Positions 1 through 15,100 of a stretch of 64,000 nucleotides of DNA are shown in pieces; position 1 is the first letter of the stretch; the number at the start of each line of letters is the position of its first letter. The DNA is from Triatoma infestans (taxonomy: Eukaryota > Arthropoda > Insecta > Hemiptera > Reduviidae), in NCBI GenBank assembly GCA_011037195.1, contig JAAEAF010003113.1, forward strand, positions 30,850 to 94,849. The letters are read 5' to 3'. Below the pieces are notes generated by a model. It was given only the letters and a program-made list of their open reading frames with translations. It was not told the origin of the DNA and made no database searches. The translations under genes were made by a program, and so were the position numbers.

Positions 1-106
1 GACCAAAATCGGCTAATTTTACCACCCATCTAGAGTCTACAAGACAATTGGATGATTTTAGATTACCATGATATCTTATCTGAGAATCATGGAGAAATGA
101 TAAGCC
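1..106 (-). CDS. Gyc32E: Guanylate cyclase coding exon 14, cut by window edge
   Basis: Residues 643-677 plus one base: [20 protein letters not shown], then the conserved [15 protein letters not shown]. Acceptor follows a T-rich tract (TTTTTTTTAG). The exon continues left of position 1. Confidence 0.95.
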
Positions 107-3100
107 CTAAAAAAAAGAACAAAAGTAGAAAAATGTCATCAATCAAAAAAGTAGATGTTTTGAATTCGGTCAGTAGTGTGCAGGAATCACAGATTCTACT
201 ATAAAACTATTACATACCCTAAGTATATCGCCCACTAATGATGCAATGAACATGTTATTTAATTTGACGTCACCATTCTCCAAAATATCCTGGAAATAAT
301 TGTAAAATGAGTTCACGATAAATAATATACGAATATCGTTGACATTAAAACAATTACAGAAAGGTCAGAGTATAATTGTAAACATTCAACTGAGAATGAA
401 TTACTTTTAAATTATGTTTCAAGTATAAAAGAGGTGCAATATTAACTTTTTTCCCGTGAAATTTGAAGTAATTGCTTTTTTCTCATGTTTAATAGACAAG
501 AGAGTTCTTCCTTCATTTTATAGCTTTACATGCCTCCAAAACTCAAAACCTCCGTTTCAAATTATTAACATTTTGGAATAAAATAATCTTAATAGATTTC
601 TAAAACAATTCTATTCAGTTCCAGATTTTCAAAGATAAAAGAATTCGCTTTCATGTAAAAGGTACAGTTTGTACGTATTTTTAAACTAAATGCTTCCATT
701 ACGCTTCATATGAAGTAAATACTTTTTACTCAATACATTTGTTCAGAAGTAATTATCTATGTTCATTAACTCAAAAATCTGAAGCGAAACACTCACACGA
801 TTTTCTCTTATTCCAATTAATACAATTCTTCAATCAAAAAATTTTCTTTAAAATTGAACCGTTCACGTCGTTTAGTTGGGCGCTGACCATACCAGAAAAA
901 AGGTTGTAGGGGTTTTATTTGTATACGTGAGCGGCCTTATGTGGAATGCCCTATGTTAAAACCAACGAAGCGTGCAAATTTAAACTATGAAACGCCCTAA
1001 ACCAACGAAGCGTGCAAATTTAAACTATGAAACGCCCTAAACACCTCTAAAAACATTTTTTACGGAAAATTGTTTGGAATAAAGGTGATAGGTTTTAGCA
1101 ATTCAACGAGCATTCCAAGTTTAAAGAAAATCGTTGTAATAGTTTTTGAGAAAATTCCCCCCCCCCTCCAAAACAACTCAAAAATCTATTCTTTAAATTG
1201 AGGTTAACTATTTTCTTCAAATTTGGAATTTTAGCAATGCTTCTAATGTATATTAATATTATATAGTTGGCAGAACCATATATTATATTGAAGTATACTT
1301 TAGAGGAAACCATAACGCTACTGTAACACCAGAATCCTACAAAATAATCAATACCTCAAAACACAAAAAACAGAAGAAAAAAATCGGTGCCAGTAAAGAA
1401 TAGGCTCTACCAACTCTAATGATTTCTACTATAAAATATGGGCTCTACTCTTGTAAGTATAAGCTTACTAGAGTAACGATTCAGGAATCTCTTTTCCTGG
1501 TATCCGCCTTCCGTACCACCCTTGACAAAAATACTCTTAGCCGGCCAAATTCGGAAATAAGTGGATCATTTCGCGCGCTTACCCTCATAAGGGACGTCCA
1601 TAAGTAGAGTTCAACCGTTATAATAAATGGTTTGAAAATAATAGTTTTAATGGAAAGGAATAGCCAAGTGGTTAGCGTACTGGACTCCCACGTGGAGATC
1701 TCGGGTACAGTCCAGCTGTGTTACCCTTAGCTTTTTTCTTCCTAGGAGCCTCTACAGCTCACGGTGTTGTATGTAACGAGAGGACACTGTCCGGTGGGTG
1801 GCAGTGCATTGAGAAGGCTCCGGATGCTAATACCATAGATTGACGCGCCTTAAACTAAAATAATAATAATAGTTTTAATTTTAATTTTTATAGATACGGT
1901 ATACTAAACCATAATCATGACGGTAGATTGCATAATATACGAGAATCATGACTGTAGAACGCACACTATATCAGAATCATAACGGTAGAGCGCACACTAT
2001 AATACCAGCACCAAAAAATCATTCAGTAAAGTCAAACTTCCGGTCGATATAGATTTTACCCGAAATCTTCGGTCAGATCGGAGTAGTGGGGGTACCTAAA
2101 CGGAATACCAAGTTTGAGCTTCCTACGATTTTTTTTTTGTTTTTGAGATATTTTGTTAACACATAGACCATTCGCTCAAACTATTACTTTCTCTTACTCT
2201 TAGTAAAAGGAAGTATTGTAATCGTGCCAAATTTTTATATCGATTTTTGCCGGAAATATCCGTTTTGAGTCCAAAAAAGTCTAAAAACTCCTAAGTCCAA
2301 AAAAGTGGTTTTTAGAAAATGCTTTGTGTGTAAAGCATAGCTCAAAAAAGAAAAATCGTAGAAAGTTCAAACTTGATATGCCATTTAGGTATTACCATGG
2401 GATCTGACAGTACGTTATCTGTCACAATTTCTCAACCAAGTACCACTTTACTAGTTGGTTTTTTTACTTTTTGCGATTTTCTCAAAAATGGCTCCTACGA
2501 TTTTCTTGACACTTCGTATATCAACTACAAATAGAATGAGCTAGAACTTTTATTAGAAACATTTCTCCGGAAAAATTCATTTAAGGGTACTTTTGAGGAT
2601 GGGGTGGGATTAGGTTTTCCTCTAAAGTGCTATTCCAGTTTTCTACACAATTGTGTCGTCTAAATTAATTAGAATTGAATATGTTGTTGAAATTCCGAGT
2701 TTAAAAAAAATCGGATGACCGGAAGTGCGTTTTACTGAAATGTATTTTTTAATTTTCTGGTATTTTCTCAGAAACGGCTCCAACGATTTTCTTTAATTAG
2801 GACTGTGTGCTTCACATATAAAGAGCTACAACTATTATTTGAAACATTTCTCCTGATAATGTCATTTAAGGGGCTTTTGGGAGAGGGGTGGGGTTATGTT
2901 TTTCTTTAAAGTTTTCGACGAATTTCGACGAACTAAGGCGAATTTCATTGAATTTGATATAGTAACTATAAAATTTCTCAATTTCAATTTTGAAAACTGG
3001 ACTAAGAGAAAGTTGTGTGTCACACCAGATTATTTTTCGTATTCAGGCGATCTGAAAACATTTATTTCCAGTGAAAATCAATTTCGAAAATTTGACTAGA

Positions 3101-6100
3101 TTGCAAAACTTCCTCTCTAGGAGAAAGAAAAAGTAAATATGTTTATTATTTACCTTAAGGCTACCTCTTGTGCAATATTCAGTTACTATACAAATGTTTG
3201 GTGGTTCTGTACAAGCTCCAATGAAAGTATTTAAATTATCATGACGTAAGTCTCTCATCTGAAATTCAATATTACATTTATTATTAATATCACTGTATAT
3301 TATTACAATCGCTGGGTTATCAATAAAAATCTGTTCAACTTACAATTTTAAGTTCTTTTTTCATTATCCGAGATATATCAATTGATTTTTTATAAATCTT
3401 CTTTATAGCAAGTACTCGGCCTTTATAAATACCAACAGGTGTTAAAATGGAAGAATAACGGAAGTCAGCGTCCGGATTTGAACTAAGTGATACTTGACTT
3501 GTCCTTATTAGAGGATGCGTCATCTGGAATTAGGATTTTTTTTGTTTTTTTACATTATTCCATTAAACTAAAGGAAAATTATTTCAATAACAGTTTTAAA
3601 GTATGATTTCGATGTTAGCAAATTAAACTACTTACCCTATTAGTCTTTTGTTCATTCGGTAAATATTCATCATTCACTTTTATATCTTTAAAATCTAATT
3701 TCCAGATCAGGCTATCCAATTCTTGTTCATATTTCCAGTTTCTATAGACAATCAAGGCGGTCAACAAAAGCACTAACATTCCAGCTCCAGCAATTCCACC
3801 AACAATTTCCATTGTATTACCTGTGGACAATATTGAGATTTTTTTCATGAATTTAATTTTTAATATATATATGGAGAAATTAAATGGTATTTAGAGAAAG
3901 CTAAACCTCAACTGGGACGTAAAAATATCAATTTTGACTCTCTGGGATGTTTGTATTTAGAAATGGAAACTATAAGTGCGAGTGAGTGTGTATGGTAGTT
4001 AATAAGGAGACTGAAACCGGATAAGCTAAACCCAACTAGCTGAGCACACAACCACCTCTGCCGGCTCTCAAGAGTATCAATGTAAATACTGGTCATGTTT
4101 TTGGACTAGGGTACCGCCAGGAACGCCGACTTTCTTGAAAAAGTTCCTAGTCCGTCTTTCTCCCATAGTGGTTCTGTTAATTAAGAGTTATGTACTTCAG
4201 GATACTGAGAATCGGCACAGGTGATTAGAGAAACGGTAGGTGTTTATCAAGGCAACAAGTACTCATTGGAAAAAAAGATGAAGTTACTGTTTAGTTAGGA
4301 TCATGTCTGTGATCCATACTCCATCTAGATCTCTCTAAACAATTATGCAATATTAATAGTTATAATTAACTAATTTCTACAAACATATAATTCTTACTAA
4401 ATCTTTAGTTCCTCAATGTTATATCAATGGGAGAATCTAAACTTTATAAAACTACATTTTTTTTGAAGAAAGCAAAACCTCCACCTCCCTCAAAATCACC
4501 CTTAAAGAAATGTTTAAAAAAAAGTTGCTGATGTATCAAATTCAAAGAAAATCGTTGGTGCCGTTTTGGAGGAAAAACGAAACTGAAAAATCGGAAAGTG
4601 AAGTAGTAGTTCCGGTTTTGACCAAAATATATTGAGGCTCCCTAGTGAAACTTAAAGAGAAAGAGAGAGAGAGACTAATTTCTAAAAACCACTTTTTCGG
4701 ACTCCAGGGACCTCAAAACATTTATTTCCGGTGAAAACTTGATATCGAAAATTTGACACGATTTTACTCGCAATAAGAGTAAGTGAAAAAAAATTATGAC
4801 TTTATTGTATTTATTAAGAACGTAACGAATAAGTAACTGAACCGCGATCTCTTAGTGACTACTGGAGAAGCTCTGTAAAAGTAGTGAAGAATATAGAAGT
4901 AATCTGGAACTTCCTTTGTCTAACTACTTTATTACACATCCTCCTGAGGAAGATAATACTACCAAAAAACTATTAAAATTATGACCGTTCCTCATAAGGT
5001 TATGAAATGAAGGTGATTTAAATATGTCCTATTTAAACAAAAAAATAATGCATACATACTAAAACATTTTTCTCCAGAAAAGCCACAGGGCGGTACTGCA
5101 ACAGGTACCATTCCACCGACCCAGTCTATTTCTTTGGTCAAATGTAATTCCTATAAAAAATAAACAATACAATGGTAATGTTACTATTAAAGAAATCTTT
5201 TAGAATGTATTGAGAAAGATAAAATTATATTTAAATAAAATAAAAATAATTTGTATCAAAATTACTTGAACATTTGAAACATACAGGTAACCAATGAGCT
5301 GATCGAGTATACGAAAATCCGCCAACTGGATACAGACCACAATCCCCAGGTTTTGTCTCTTGTCTGGCCAGCAGGGTGTAGTTACCTTCTGCATCGCCAT
5401 TCCGATCCATGTAAACCATATACCTTTGAACATAAATTAAAATATATTTATATATATATAATCATGGATTATGCTATTTTTACCCCCCCAATATAATAAA
5501 ATAGATTAGGTTATTATCTACTGGTCCCCAAGCAAAGATATGTGCACTAGGGTTTGCTACATCATACCTTCAACGAAGTTATTAAATCAAAATGGCTTAC
5601 AATATTTTACATTAATTTTTTATTTTTCTTCACAATTTACAGTCCAGTAAATTTTTATTCCTTATCCAGAACGAATTATTTATTAAGCATGGAGTTAAAA
5701 TGGAGAACAATACGTGCTTGTTTATAAAGCTTAAGTTTACCTAATTTTTAATAATAGTAGAACCTATCAGAAACGAAAACAAACTCTGGAGTACAATCTT
5801 CTCTTTCTACAAATCTCATATTTCTAATCTGGTAGATTTTTCCCTAAATATGGAAATTGTACTAAAAAATTACCATTGAATTTTCACTCACAAAGTTTAA
5901 AGAAAATTTTGGTCCAGATTTCGACAAAATCATAAAAAAAAAACTGATACTGTAAAGTTACACATCCAGTTTATCGATATACTTTCTTGTCAGATTCTAT
6001 GATGTTACCCAGATTCTATAAAGTTTATAGTTTCTGCGATTTTATATTCAAACGACTACAAACTTTTTTTTTCATTTTCTCGGTGAAAATGAATTTCAAA

Positions 6101-9100
6101 AACGTGCAAGGACTGCAACATTTTCTCTTGACAGATGAGAAATTGAAAAAAAAAATAATAATAATAATAAAAAGGAATGAAAAAGAAGAATACAGATTGT
6201 ACTCCAAATTTTATTGAAGTTTACTGTAAATTGTCAATGCTCATTATCTTAATAATTGTGAAGAATTGAACAATTTATGAATGAGCCGCTCATGGCTAAC
6301 AACAATAGTACAAGATTTTACCGCTAGATGGCATGATGATATAAAAATAGAAGCTTATTTGATTTATATTTAGGTATGTTCAATATTATTTGTAAATGGT
6401 CAGTTTTATTATTAAACAATAGTTTAATATGATCAATATTGTTACATATCGATTGTGTTTTACAATAAATCAGAGATTTTGCCCGTTGTCATTTACCGGT
6501 TTTGAGGGTGTTATCTAAAAGATCTCTTAAACAGCATATCACTTTTATCATCCACAAATTCAGTTTACACATTTTTGGGGCGGGGGAGTGTTTGTATCAT
6601 CCTAATTGGGTTTATAGAAGAAGTGTTTGTTCTTTACATTTGTGTACGTTTAATAAAGTTATATATTTTTGGTTCCTTAAAAATGGAAACATCACTGAGG
6701 AAATTTATTTAAAATGACTTTAAATAATTATCTTAATTCTTTTAATAATTATAAGATAATTATAATTATCTTATTTTAATTCTAGTTCTTAAGCATAACA
6801 AATGTTGTAATATTTAATTTCCATTTATTACTTTCTTTATTGCACAAGAATATAATTAAAATTAGTCTATAATATAACTTTAAATATCATATTTCTACTC
6901 ATTGTTGTTTCAATTTTTATAGAACCAAACTAAATTGCCTTTTAAAAATAGACATAACATATGGCCCTAGGCAGGTATCCTATATAGCCAGTTTTCCCAA
7001 AACAGAGCAAGTCATTGAAAACATTGATTATCAAGACATTCTGAAGATAGGTGAATATCCAAAACCGATCGATGAAACCACAAAATTAAGCAGGTTATCT
7101 CTGAAAAAAATCTCTGATGTTTTCCAGCACTGCAGATTCAGTCCCAATGGCGACTATATTAATAAATGCCCAGACATTTTTTTAATGTCTGTCAGAGCAA
7201 GAAACACGTCAGACAATTCGCATCATTCATATTACATCTGCTCAAATTTTCATTGACATTCGTCATATGCACAAACAGGAAGTACAATTAATTCCATCGA
7301 AAATTAATAAGGTCAAATTATAATATTTCAAGTATTTTTCAACTCAAACCACATAAACATTATTTAACCATTCCCTAACTATCCATGCCACGATTTATAC
7401 GCAACATTTCTATATTATCATCAAAAAAATCTGATTGTAAAACGTTCATACGACTTTCTCCAATTGCAATGAATACAATTTAATTAACAAATTTCCTCTT
7501 AGATTGTAATGTTTTACAAACGTCTAGCTGGGTTGGCCATAAAAAAGAGCGTTAGGGGTTATACATATCTACGTAAGTGTTCACTATGAGCGCCCTCTGT
7601 AATAAGTGATAGACCCCCTTAAAAAAACCATTTAAAATATTTATTTTTTTCGGAGAATGTAACAAATAAAAGAGATAGGCTGATATATATCTGTGCAGTT
7701 AGCATTCCAAGTTAAAAAGAAATCTTTGTAGTCGTTTTCGAGAAAATGAAAAAACTCAAAAACCTATTCTGTAAAGTCGCACTTCCGGTGAGCCGATATT
7801 CTTCAAATTTGGAATTCTACTAGTGCTTCTAGTGTGTATTAATATTATATAGACGTTAAAATCTCATACTGAAGTGGTACTTTAGAGAAAAGCTGAACGG
7901 TATTGTTCCCCCAGAATCACCCCCAAAAAATAAATTTTTCCGGGAAAATGTTTCAAATAAAAATGTAAATAGATGGTAACTGAAGTTTATAGAAAATCAT
8001 TGGAGCCATTTTCGAGAAAATCGTGAAAAACTGAAAACGAACATTCAGCAAAGTCGTACTTCCGGCTGATCGGTTTTGCCCGAAATCTTCGCGTCAGATG
8101 CGACGTAGTATCTAAACGGAATACCAAGTTTGAGCTTCCGCATTTTTCTTTTTGGAGATATTTCGTTTTCATATATAAACAGATCGGCTAAAAACATGTT
8201 TTCGTACTCTTGGAACCTCAAAACATGTATTTCCGGTGAAAATTCAATATCGAAAATTTGATCGTAATACTTTCCGTCTTACCAGGAGGAAGAAGAAAAT
8301 AATAATAAAAACAACTGTAATAACATTGAGACACTAACCCCATAGCACTTTGATAGTGTTTTTCCTTGAGCCTATCGATGATAATGGTTCCATTCTTATA
8401 GTCCTGTCCTTGGGCCAGTAGTTCCAAAACGGTGGAGGCATACAACCTCACAGCGTCATACAAATAAGCCGCTTCGGCGTTTATCTGCACATATACCTCT
8501 TCTGTATTGGTAACAACGATTGTTGCTGTAATCCAACAATTCTATTACTTTTTGCTTTCGCAAAAAAAAAATGCCCTACAGTTGCATTTTGGAAAAACTG
8601 TTCTGGACTGTTTATTAACTTTGAATTTTGAAAATAGTTTGGAAAAAATTGATGGATTCATGGGAAGGTTTTAATATTTGTGTTAAATCATGATTCCTTT
8701 TCCAATTTCCCTTATTTATTATCAGAACAAACTAATAGAAACAATTGAACAAGTTACAAACCACTTTGACTCCGCCCAGATGGCCGATTGGATTCGGAAA
8801 GTTAAACGGTGGTTCTTCCATGTATTTGTTTACTTGGCGTGTAAAATTGGTTATGTTGACTGGAGGCGATGGAGCCACGCTTAGATATGAACGGAAAGCA
8901 TTTCGGCAAACTGGTTCAATTTCTTTCTGCAACAGTCCTCTCAGATATTTGATGGGTTCATTTTCATCGTACTGTACGATGTCAACACCTACTACCCAGT
9001 ATTCTCCTAAAAAACATTAAATCAAAACTTTATTAAACAGATTAAAACATCATCTTCATCAATTTCTATGTTCGTTTTTGGTTTTGTTTTGAGAAAATCG

Positions 9101-12100
9101 TGTAAAAAATAGTAATATAATTATAGTCTGTGGTCACTCTTTGGTGTCCGTACAGTTATTCCAAAGGAAAACTATCTTGAAAAGAAATGTCGAATCTTGA
9201 TCAGAAATGCATTCACATGGAGACCTAAACCGTCTTAAGATTCCCTAATGCCGAGCAAATCGGATAATAAGTTTAAGGAAGCAGCCTAAGCTCTACTGCA
9301 GGCAAGCTGCATTGATACAACAAACAATCTACTATTTGATGAAGGATAGTTTCGGTTTTAACTCTTCAAACTATAAAGTCCTCTAAAAATCGGTCCAGTT
9401 ATCGGGCTAAATGAAATCCGTGAATAACAAGCAGTTTGTCATTCTGTTAATACTGAACCGATAATCAGCTTGCTCGTCGACAGACTTTGATCGTTCGTCC
9501 ATCTTCCGGATGTCTTGATAAAGAAATGATATGTTAGGTCAACACAGTGCAAATTGCCAGCCGATGGCTTGGAAATGACGCATGGCTGAAAGGCTGGATT
9601 TTAAACAAGTAACTAGCAACTTTTAATTTTCTTTGTTTATGTTTCTGTGATGTAAAAAATGTTGTAAGTTTCAAAGTACCACTAAAAATTCTTTTTCCAA
9701 TATTCATGACTATCTATATATTAAAGTCTTAATAAAGACAGAAAACTTTGTCGAAACGATGGCATAATTGAATTGTTTCTTTCTTGACCGAACCTCACCA
9801 AATTTCTTCATAACTTTTGGAAAAAAAATATGTTTCCTTAAAATTAACATATTTAACCAGACGGTTAACACACGCCTCGGGATTATAATAACTCTGGACT
9901 CCTGAAGAAGTATATGAGCTAACACTACTCCTCCAGCTTACAATATCCCGCAACTATTCGCCTCTTCTATCTTACTCATCCTCCGAGAAATAGTTCAATT
10001 CAAAGTGAGGATGTATAATAAACTAAGAATTTTTCCAGGGGAATTCACGTGCGAATATGCTAGGCTGGTGACGGTGGTACATGTATATTGGTTAGCACAC
10101 ATAGCAGTTAGTAGTTGAAATGTTGAAAATGATTAAATTATAACCCAGAAGGCAATACTTGCCGTGAGAAAGAGAGAGCACTAAGAGAAAGTAAATATCG
10201 ATAGTAAAAATCGTAAATGCGCTATCTGTTGTTTCTATGCAGGCATGTGATATAATAAAAAAAGTATATATGTAGTTAAATTGAGCATGCATCAAATATT
10301 ATTATTTATTATTAATATTGATTTTAATGAATCTCTATGTATACAACTAAACGCTGAATAGCCTACCATGATCCAAAAGGTTATTCTCGTCTAAAGCCAC
10401 CAAAAGTCCCAAATGTTCATCATGCTGGCCAAGAATGACATAAACTGAAACATTATTCATATTATTATTGTTATTATTAGATTTTATGTTTACCAATATT
10501 ATATAATAAATATAAACTTAAAAGTAGAGAAATGAGTTTGAATGAGTTCGCTATTTAAAAAAAAATGGCTAAATTTCTTTATTTTCCTTCTCTAAGTGTA
10601 CAAAATTATCGTTAATTAATTAATTTATAAATTTATGAATTTCAACATTTCATTCCATTAAAGTGGACCCCCCAAACCCTTTGGCAACACACTTGTGGAA
10701 TAATAAAATTCCCTTTTCCATCACAGTCTGACAAACAAGTGTTTGTGATTAAAGTTTATTTACATTGTGATAGTATTTTTTTCTCTTTAATGCTAAGTTG
10801 ATTTATGCGTTCTGAAGAGAGACCAGAGGTCTAAGCTATGTTTTTTACTCAACCGTTTATTTGTGTATGGCAATTTTAGATTTAAAAGAAGTTTTGAGTG
10901 ACAAAGCGGTATGGAGTGCAGTGTCAGCCACTCCCCTATTATTTCATGATTACCAGATCAATTGAAAAAAAAAAAATGTAATGTTGTAAGAAGAAAGCAC
11001 TACATGGTATAATATTATTATTATTATTATTATTATTATGTAGGTATTCATAATGCAAAAATAGACATTGCTGATAAGAGTAAGATAGAGTTTTCTGCTC
11101 ATGATTAAAAAATGAATGATTTAAAATAAATAAAAAATAAAAAATGTGTCGCCTTGAGTTGATTCACTTTCCAATGTATGAGAAAGATTATATTTAATTT
11201 TTTTTTTTATTTTATGTAAGGCGCATCAACATCTATGGTCATTGGCGCCCGGCCTTCTTCAGCACTGCCGGCCTTGGGACAGTGTTCTCTCGTCGTTACA
11301 GACAACACTGTCCGGAACCAGTGATGTAGAGGCTCCTGGGAAGAAAAATGTAAGGGTAGCACAGCTGGACTCGAACCCGGGTCCTCCGCGTGGGAGTCCT
11401 GTAAGCTATTCCCCTCCCTATTATATTTAATAATATCGCCTTTACCAACTGATTAAAAAAAAAAATAATTAAAATAAAATAAGAAAATTAGACGGCTAGT
11501 TTCACAATTATTTTAATCAGCTGGGAAATTAACATCAGCTTTTGTAAAACTATTCTGAATTTATAAGATGTTTATATGGCAATGGCCTGATGATTTCTTT
11601 AAAGAAAAATAATTTTTGATGTCCTCTGGCCATTGCCTAATAAACATCTCGTATAATTTTAGGGCCTGACTAGGTGGAAACCATTCTGAATTTATTTTAA
11701 GCTGTTTGTGAGATTTCCTTTTCTTGCTGCGTCAATGTGAATCCTTCAATCAATTATTTTTTAAATAGCAGACTTCAAATGTAATAAATATTTGCTCAAA
11801 CAGGTGAGCATTTATTAAATTTTGTTCTTATGAAATATGAGCATATAATCTCTTAAATTCAGCACATTTATATATGTTTATTGATGAGAATATAATTGTT
11901 TGTTTTGTATATTCTTACTGATTGGTGAATATATTCCTAATTAGAGAGCATTGCGTAAAAATTATATTTCGTTCATGTGACTCCTTTTGTTTGAGATTAA
12001 AAAAAAAATCTGACGTGCATTGTCAGGTAATGGCAATGTTTTAGTTACTGTTCACGAAGTGCTGGTACCTCGTGGCGAATTATGGAACTATAACTTCTAA

Positions 12101-15100
12101 AGACCGAGGCAAGTTTTATTATTAAGTGGACAATTATTTATGTGGAAATAAAGAAAATTATTGTTTTTTTGTGTTTTTCTAATATATGAATGCCTTTTTT
12201 GTGTTTTTCTTAAAAAAAATTCCTGTATTCAAATAAAGATTTATTTCCAGTTTTTATAATAATAATGATGGTAATAAATGCATATATATCTGAAAAATTA
12301 AGTTTTATATCAAATATTTTTCTTGCCTTTTTTGTCTGAATTGAAAAGCTCCAGAAGCTTATTTTTTAAAAAAGTCTAAATATTATCCAATACATTGACA
12401 CAACCTACACCAACTTACTTATTGAAAAAAATTTAATGTTGAGTATATGCTGAAAAGTTGGGCACACCATCTCCAGTATAATTTGTTTATATAAAATGGT
12501 GGTTCGAAATGTGTTTGTCCGATGATTCTTACACATGATGAATTTATCGGCTCTCAGTTTTTATTTAGAATACCATCATTTGTTAGCACTAGACTTGAAG
12601 ATTTTTATTTTTATTTCTTTTAATGGACAAATGAATCCGTTTGGAGTCGTATTAGGGAGTTGATGTCCAATTGGAATTTTTTTTTTTTGTAAGGCACACT
12701 GAGTGGGCGGTCCCTGGGCTCTCGCGCATACCCGCCCGTATAGAAGCCCCTAACCTAAATGATGCCCCTAACGCAGAGCGTGACGCCCTGAAACAATAGA
12801 AATGAACTTAACCTAGCTAATCCTAACCTACAGGTCCCCCCAGTACTCGATATTCCTGGGGGGACAAAGAACCTAAGCTAACCCTATCCAATCTATCTTT
12901 CACTCATCCAATATAGTTAAAATTTATTTACACCCTTCCACTCTAAGCTCGTCCATTCAACCAATTCACACTCTTACGCCCCTCAGTACTCAATATTCCT
13001 GGGGGGTATGAGGAACCCTACATCTAATCTTACAAACTAGCCTAAAACTAAGGGTCATAACTACGCCGCTAGCCTAAAACCCGCATTCATGCAACATTCA
13101 CACAATAAATTACTTCCACTCCAACTTGTAAACTACCTACCCAATCCGCCCCTAATTGACCCATTCCATATTCCTTTTAAATGCTTCTTTCGCGAAACGC
13201 CTAAAACCTCTGTACGCGACACTGTTTTCGAGCAGCAGGGGCAGACTATTATTCTCCAAGGCAACGTGGAACCCAACCTCCCTCTGCAAGCGCTGACGCA
13301 AATCAGAATACAGTGGGCAATCCAACAACACATGCTCACTTAGCTCCTCCTGTCCACACCTACAGCTCCCATCCCCCACCAGATCCATCCTTGCCCATTT
13401 ACCATTCAACTGTCCATGCCCCGTGACCAACCGTGAAACCGCATATGACAGTTCGTCGGAAACAATGCTACACCCCCACTTCACCTCCTGCAAAAACGAG
13501 AACGTTGTCCTCCCCTTGGTAGAATTCCTCCACCTTTCATTCCACTCCCGCAATAATAAGATATCCAAATCTCGAAAGGCTACGTCCCTGGCCCAGACCG
13601 CTAGTCTTCCTCGGGTGGGGCGATATCCAAACTAATATTACCCAAGTTTACCGCCCGACCCCGCTTTAGAAAATATCTACCCGTGGAACTAACCACTTCC
13701 AGATCCAAGGGGAGGCAACCTGTCAGCACCTGCAAGGCCTCAGTCGACACGGTGCGACTAAACTGTGCTTCCCATTGGGACCAGCAACGAGCGCTGCTTT
13801 GTCGACAATATCCGGATCTGGTGCACCTTATGCGCCCAGACTGAGGCGCATAAACCACCTGGGAAACCAGGCCCGCCCGGTATAAAGCCTTCGCAACCCT
13901 TCGCTTAACTCCCCACTCCTCTCTCGAGATTCGCCTAAGCCGATAACCAATGTGCCCTGATCTTTCCCTGAGGAATCTCACATGAGGGGCAAAACTAAGC
14001 TTATTGTCCAAGATTAGCCCCAAGTACTTTGTCTGCAAGACCCATCGAAGGCGATGCTCCCCATACCGAACCACCGGCTGCCTGTTCAAAGCCAACGCAC
14101 CCTTCATAAGCATCGCAACGGTTTTTGTTGGTGAAATTTTGAGCTTATTTTCCATACTCCAATCTCCCAGTACTCTCATTGCCAACGCGGCCCTCTCCTC
14201 TAGCTGCGACCTACTATCTCCCTCCACCACCAACACCAAGTCGTCTGCAAAGGCAACCTTATGGCATACACCGGGAATATTTAGAGCCAAGAGCGTGTCA
14301 AACACCATGTTCCAAAAGTAAGGTCCACTTACAGAACCCTGAGGGCAACCCCGAGTAACTGTTCCAATTGGAATATTGCAATAAGAAGAAGTGATTTTAG
14401 TTTGTCTTTATATACCATGATTGAAGCCCATTTTACCTGTTCTGTAGCACAGCCAATCTTGTTTTTTAACTTTCCTAATTTTTTTCTTTTAAAATATTAT
14501 ATTTCATTTTATTTTGTAACTTTTTTTAATTTTAATTATGATTGCATGATTTTTGTGTGTGTGTGTGTGTGATGTATGTAATTATGTTTTACCACCTGTA
14601 ATTAGGGATTAATCGAGCAAGTGCCTTTTGCATGCATTATTGAAGGTATTTCTTAATTAGCTTGAATTTTGTAAAGTACGTTTACACTTGAGTAGTTAAA
14701 AATATTGTGGAAAATATCATTATAATTGTTTTACAGTATATCCTAGGCATCCTTTACAACCTCGTTTTTATTTTCACTTACTCCTAGTAAAAAGAAGTAT
14801 TACGATCGTGCTAAATTCTCGAAATCGAGTTTTTTGAGGTTTCCTGAATAAGAAAAAATCTTTCTAGCAAATGGTCTATATACATATATAAAATATCGAG
14901 TTTGTAAACACCAGATGTATGTGGATGGGTTTTTAAGTCCATGGAATCTTTAGTTAGATAAAACGGCCTCTTTTTTTTTTTTATACATCCCAATATTTTG
15001 TGGTAAGTAAAGACTAAGTCTAACAAAAAATTAAGCTAACTCAGTTTATAAGTATTAGATTTGTACTGTTCACTAACTGCATTAAAACTTTTACAAAAAG

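Noticed and set aside
961..1040. Tandem repeats considered as a CRISPR array
   Set aside because: Direct head-to-tail duplication with no spacers, in a eukaryotic intron.
9180..9600. A possible additional exon or gene in intron 5
   Set aside because: Base composition differs from its flanks, but no frame on either strand gives a recognisable protein, and the cyclase exons already join without it.
13089..14321. Plus-strand open frames of up to 105 codons
   Set aside because: They are antisense shadows of the minus-strand LINE reverse transcriptase.
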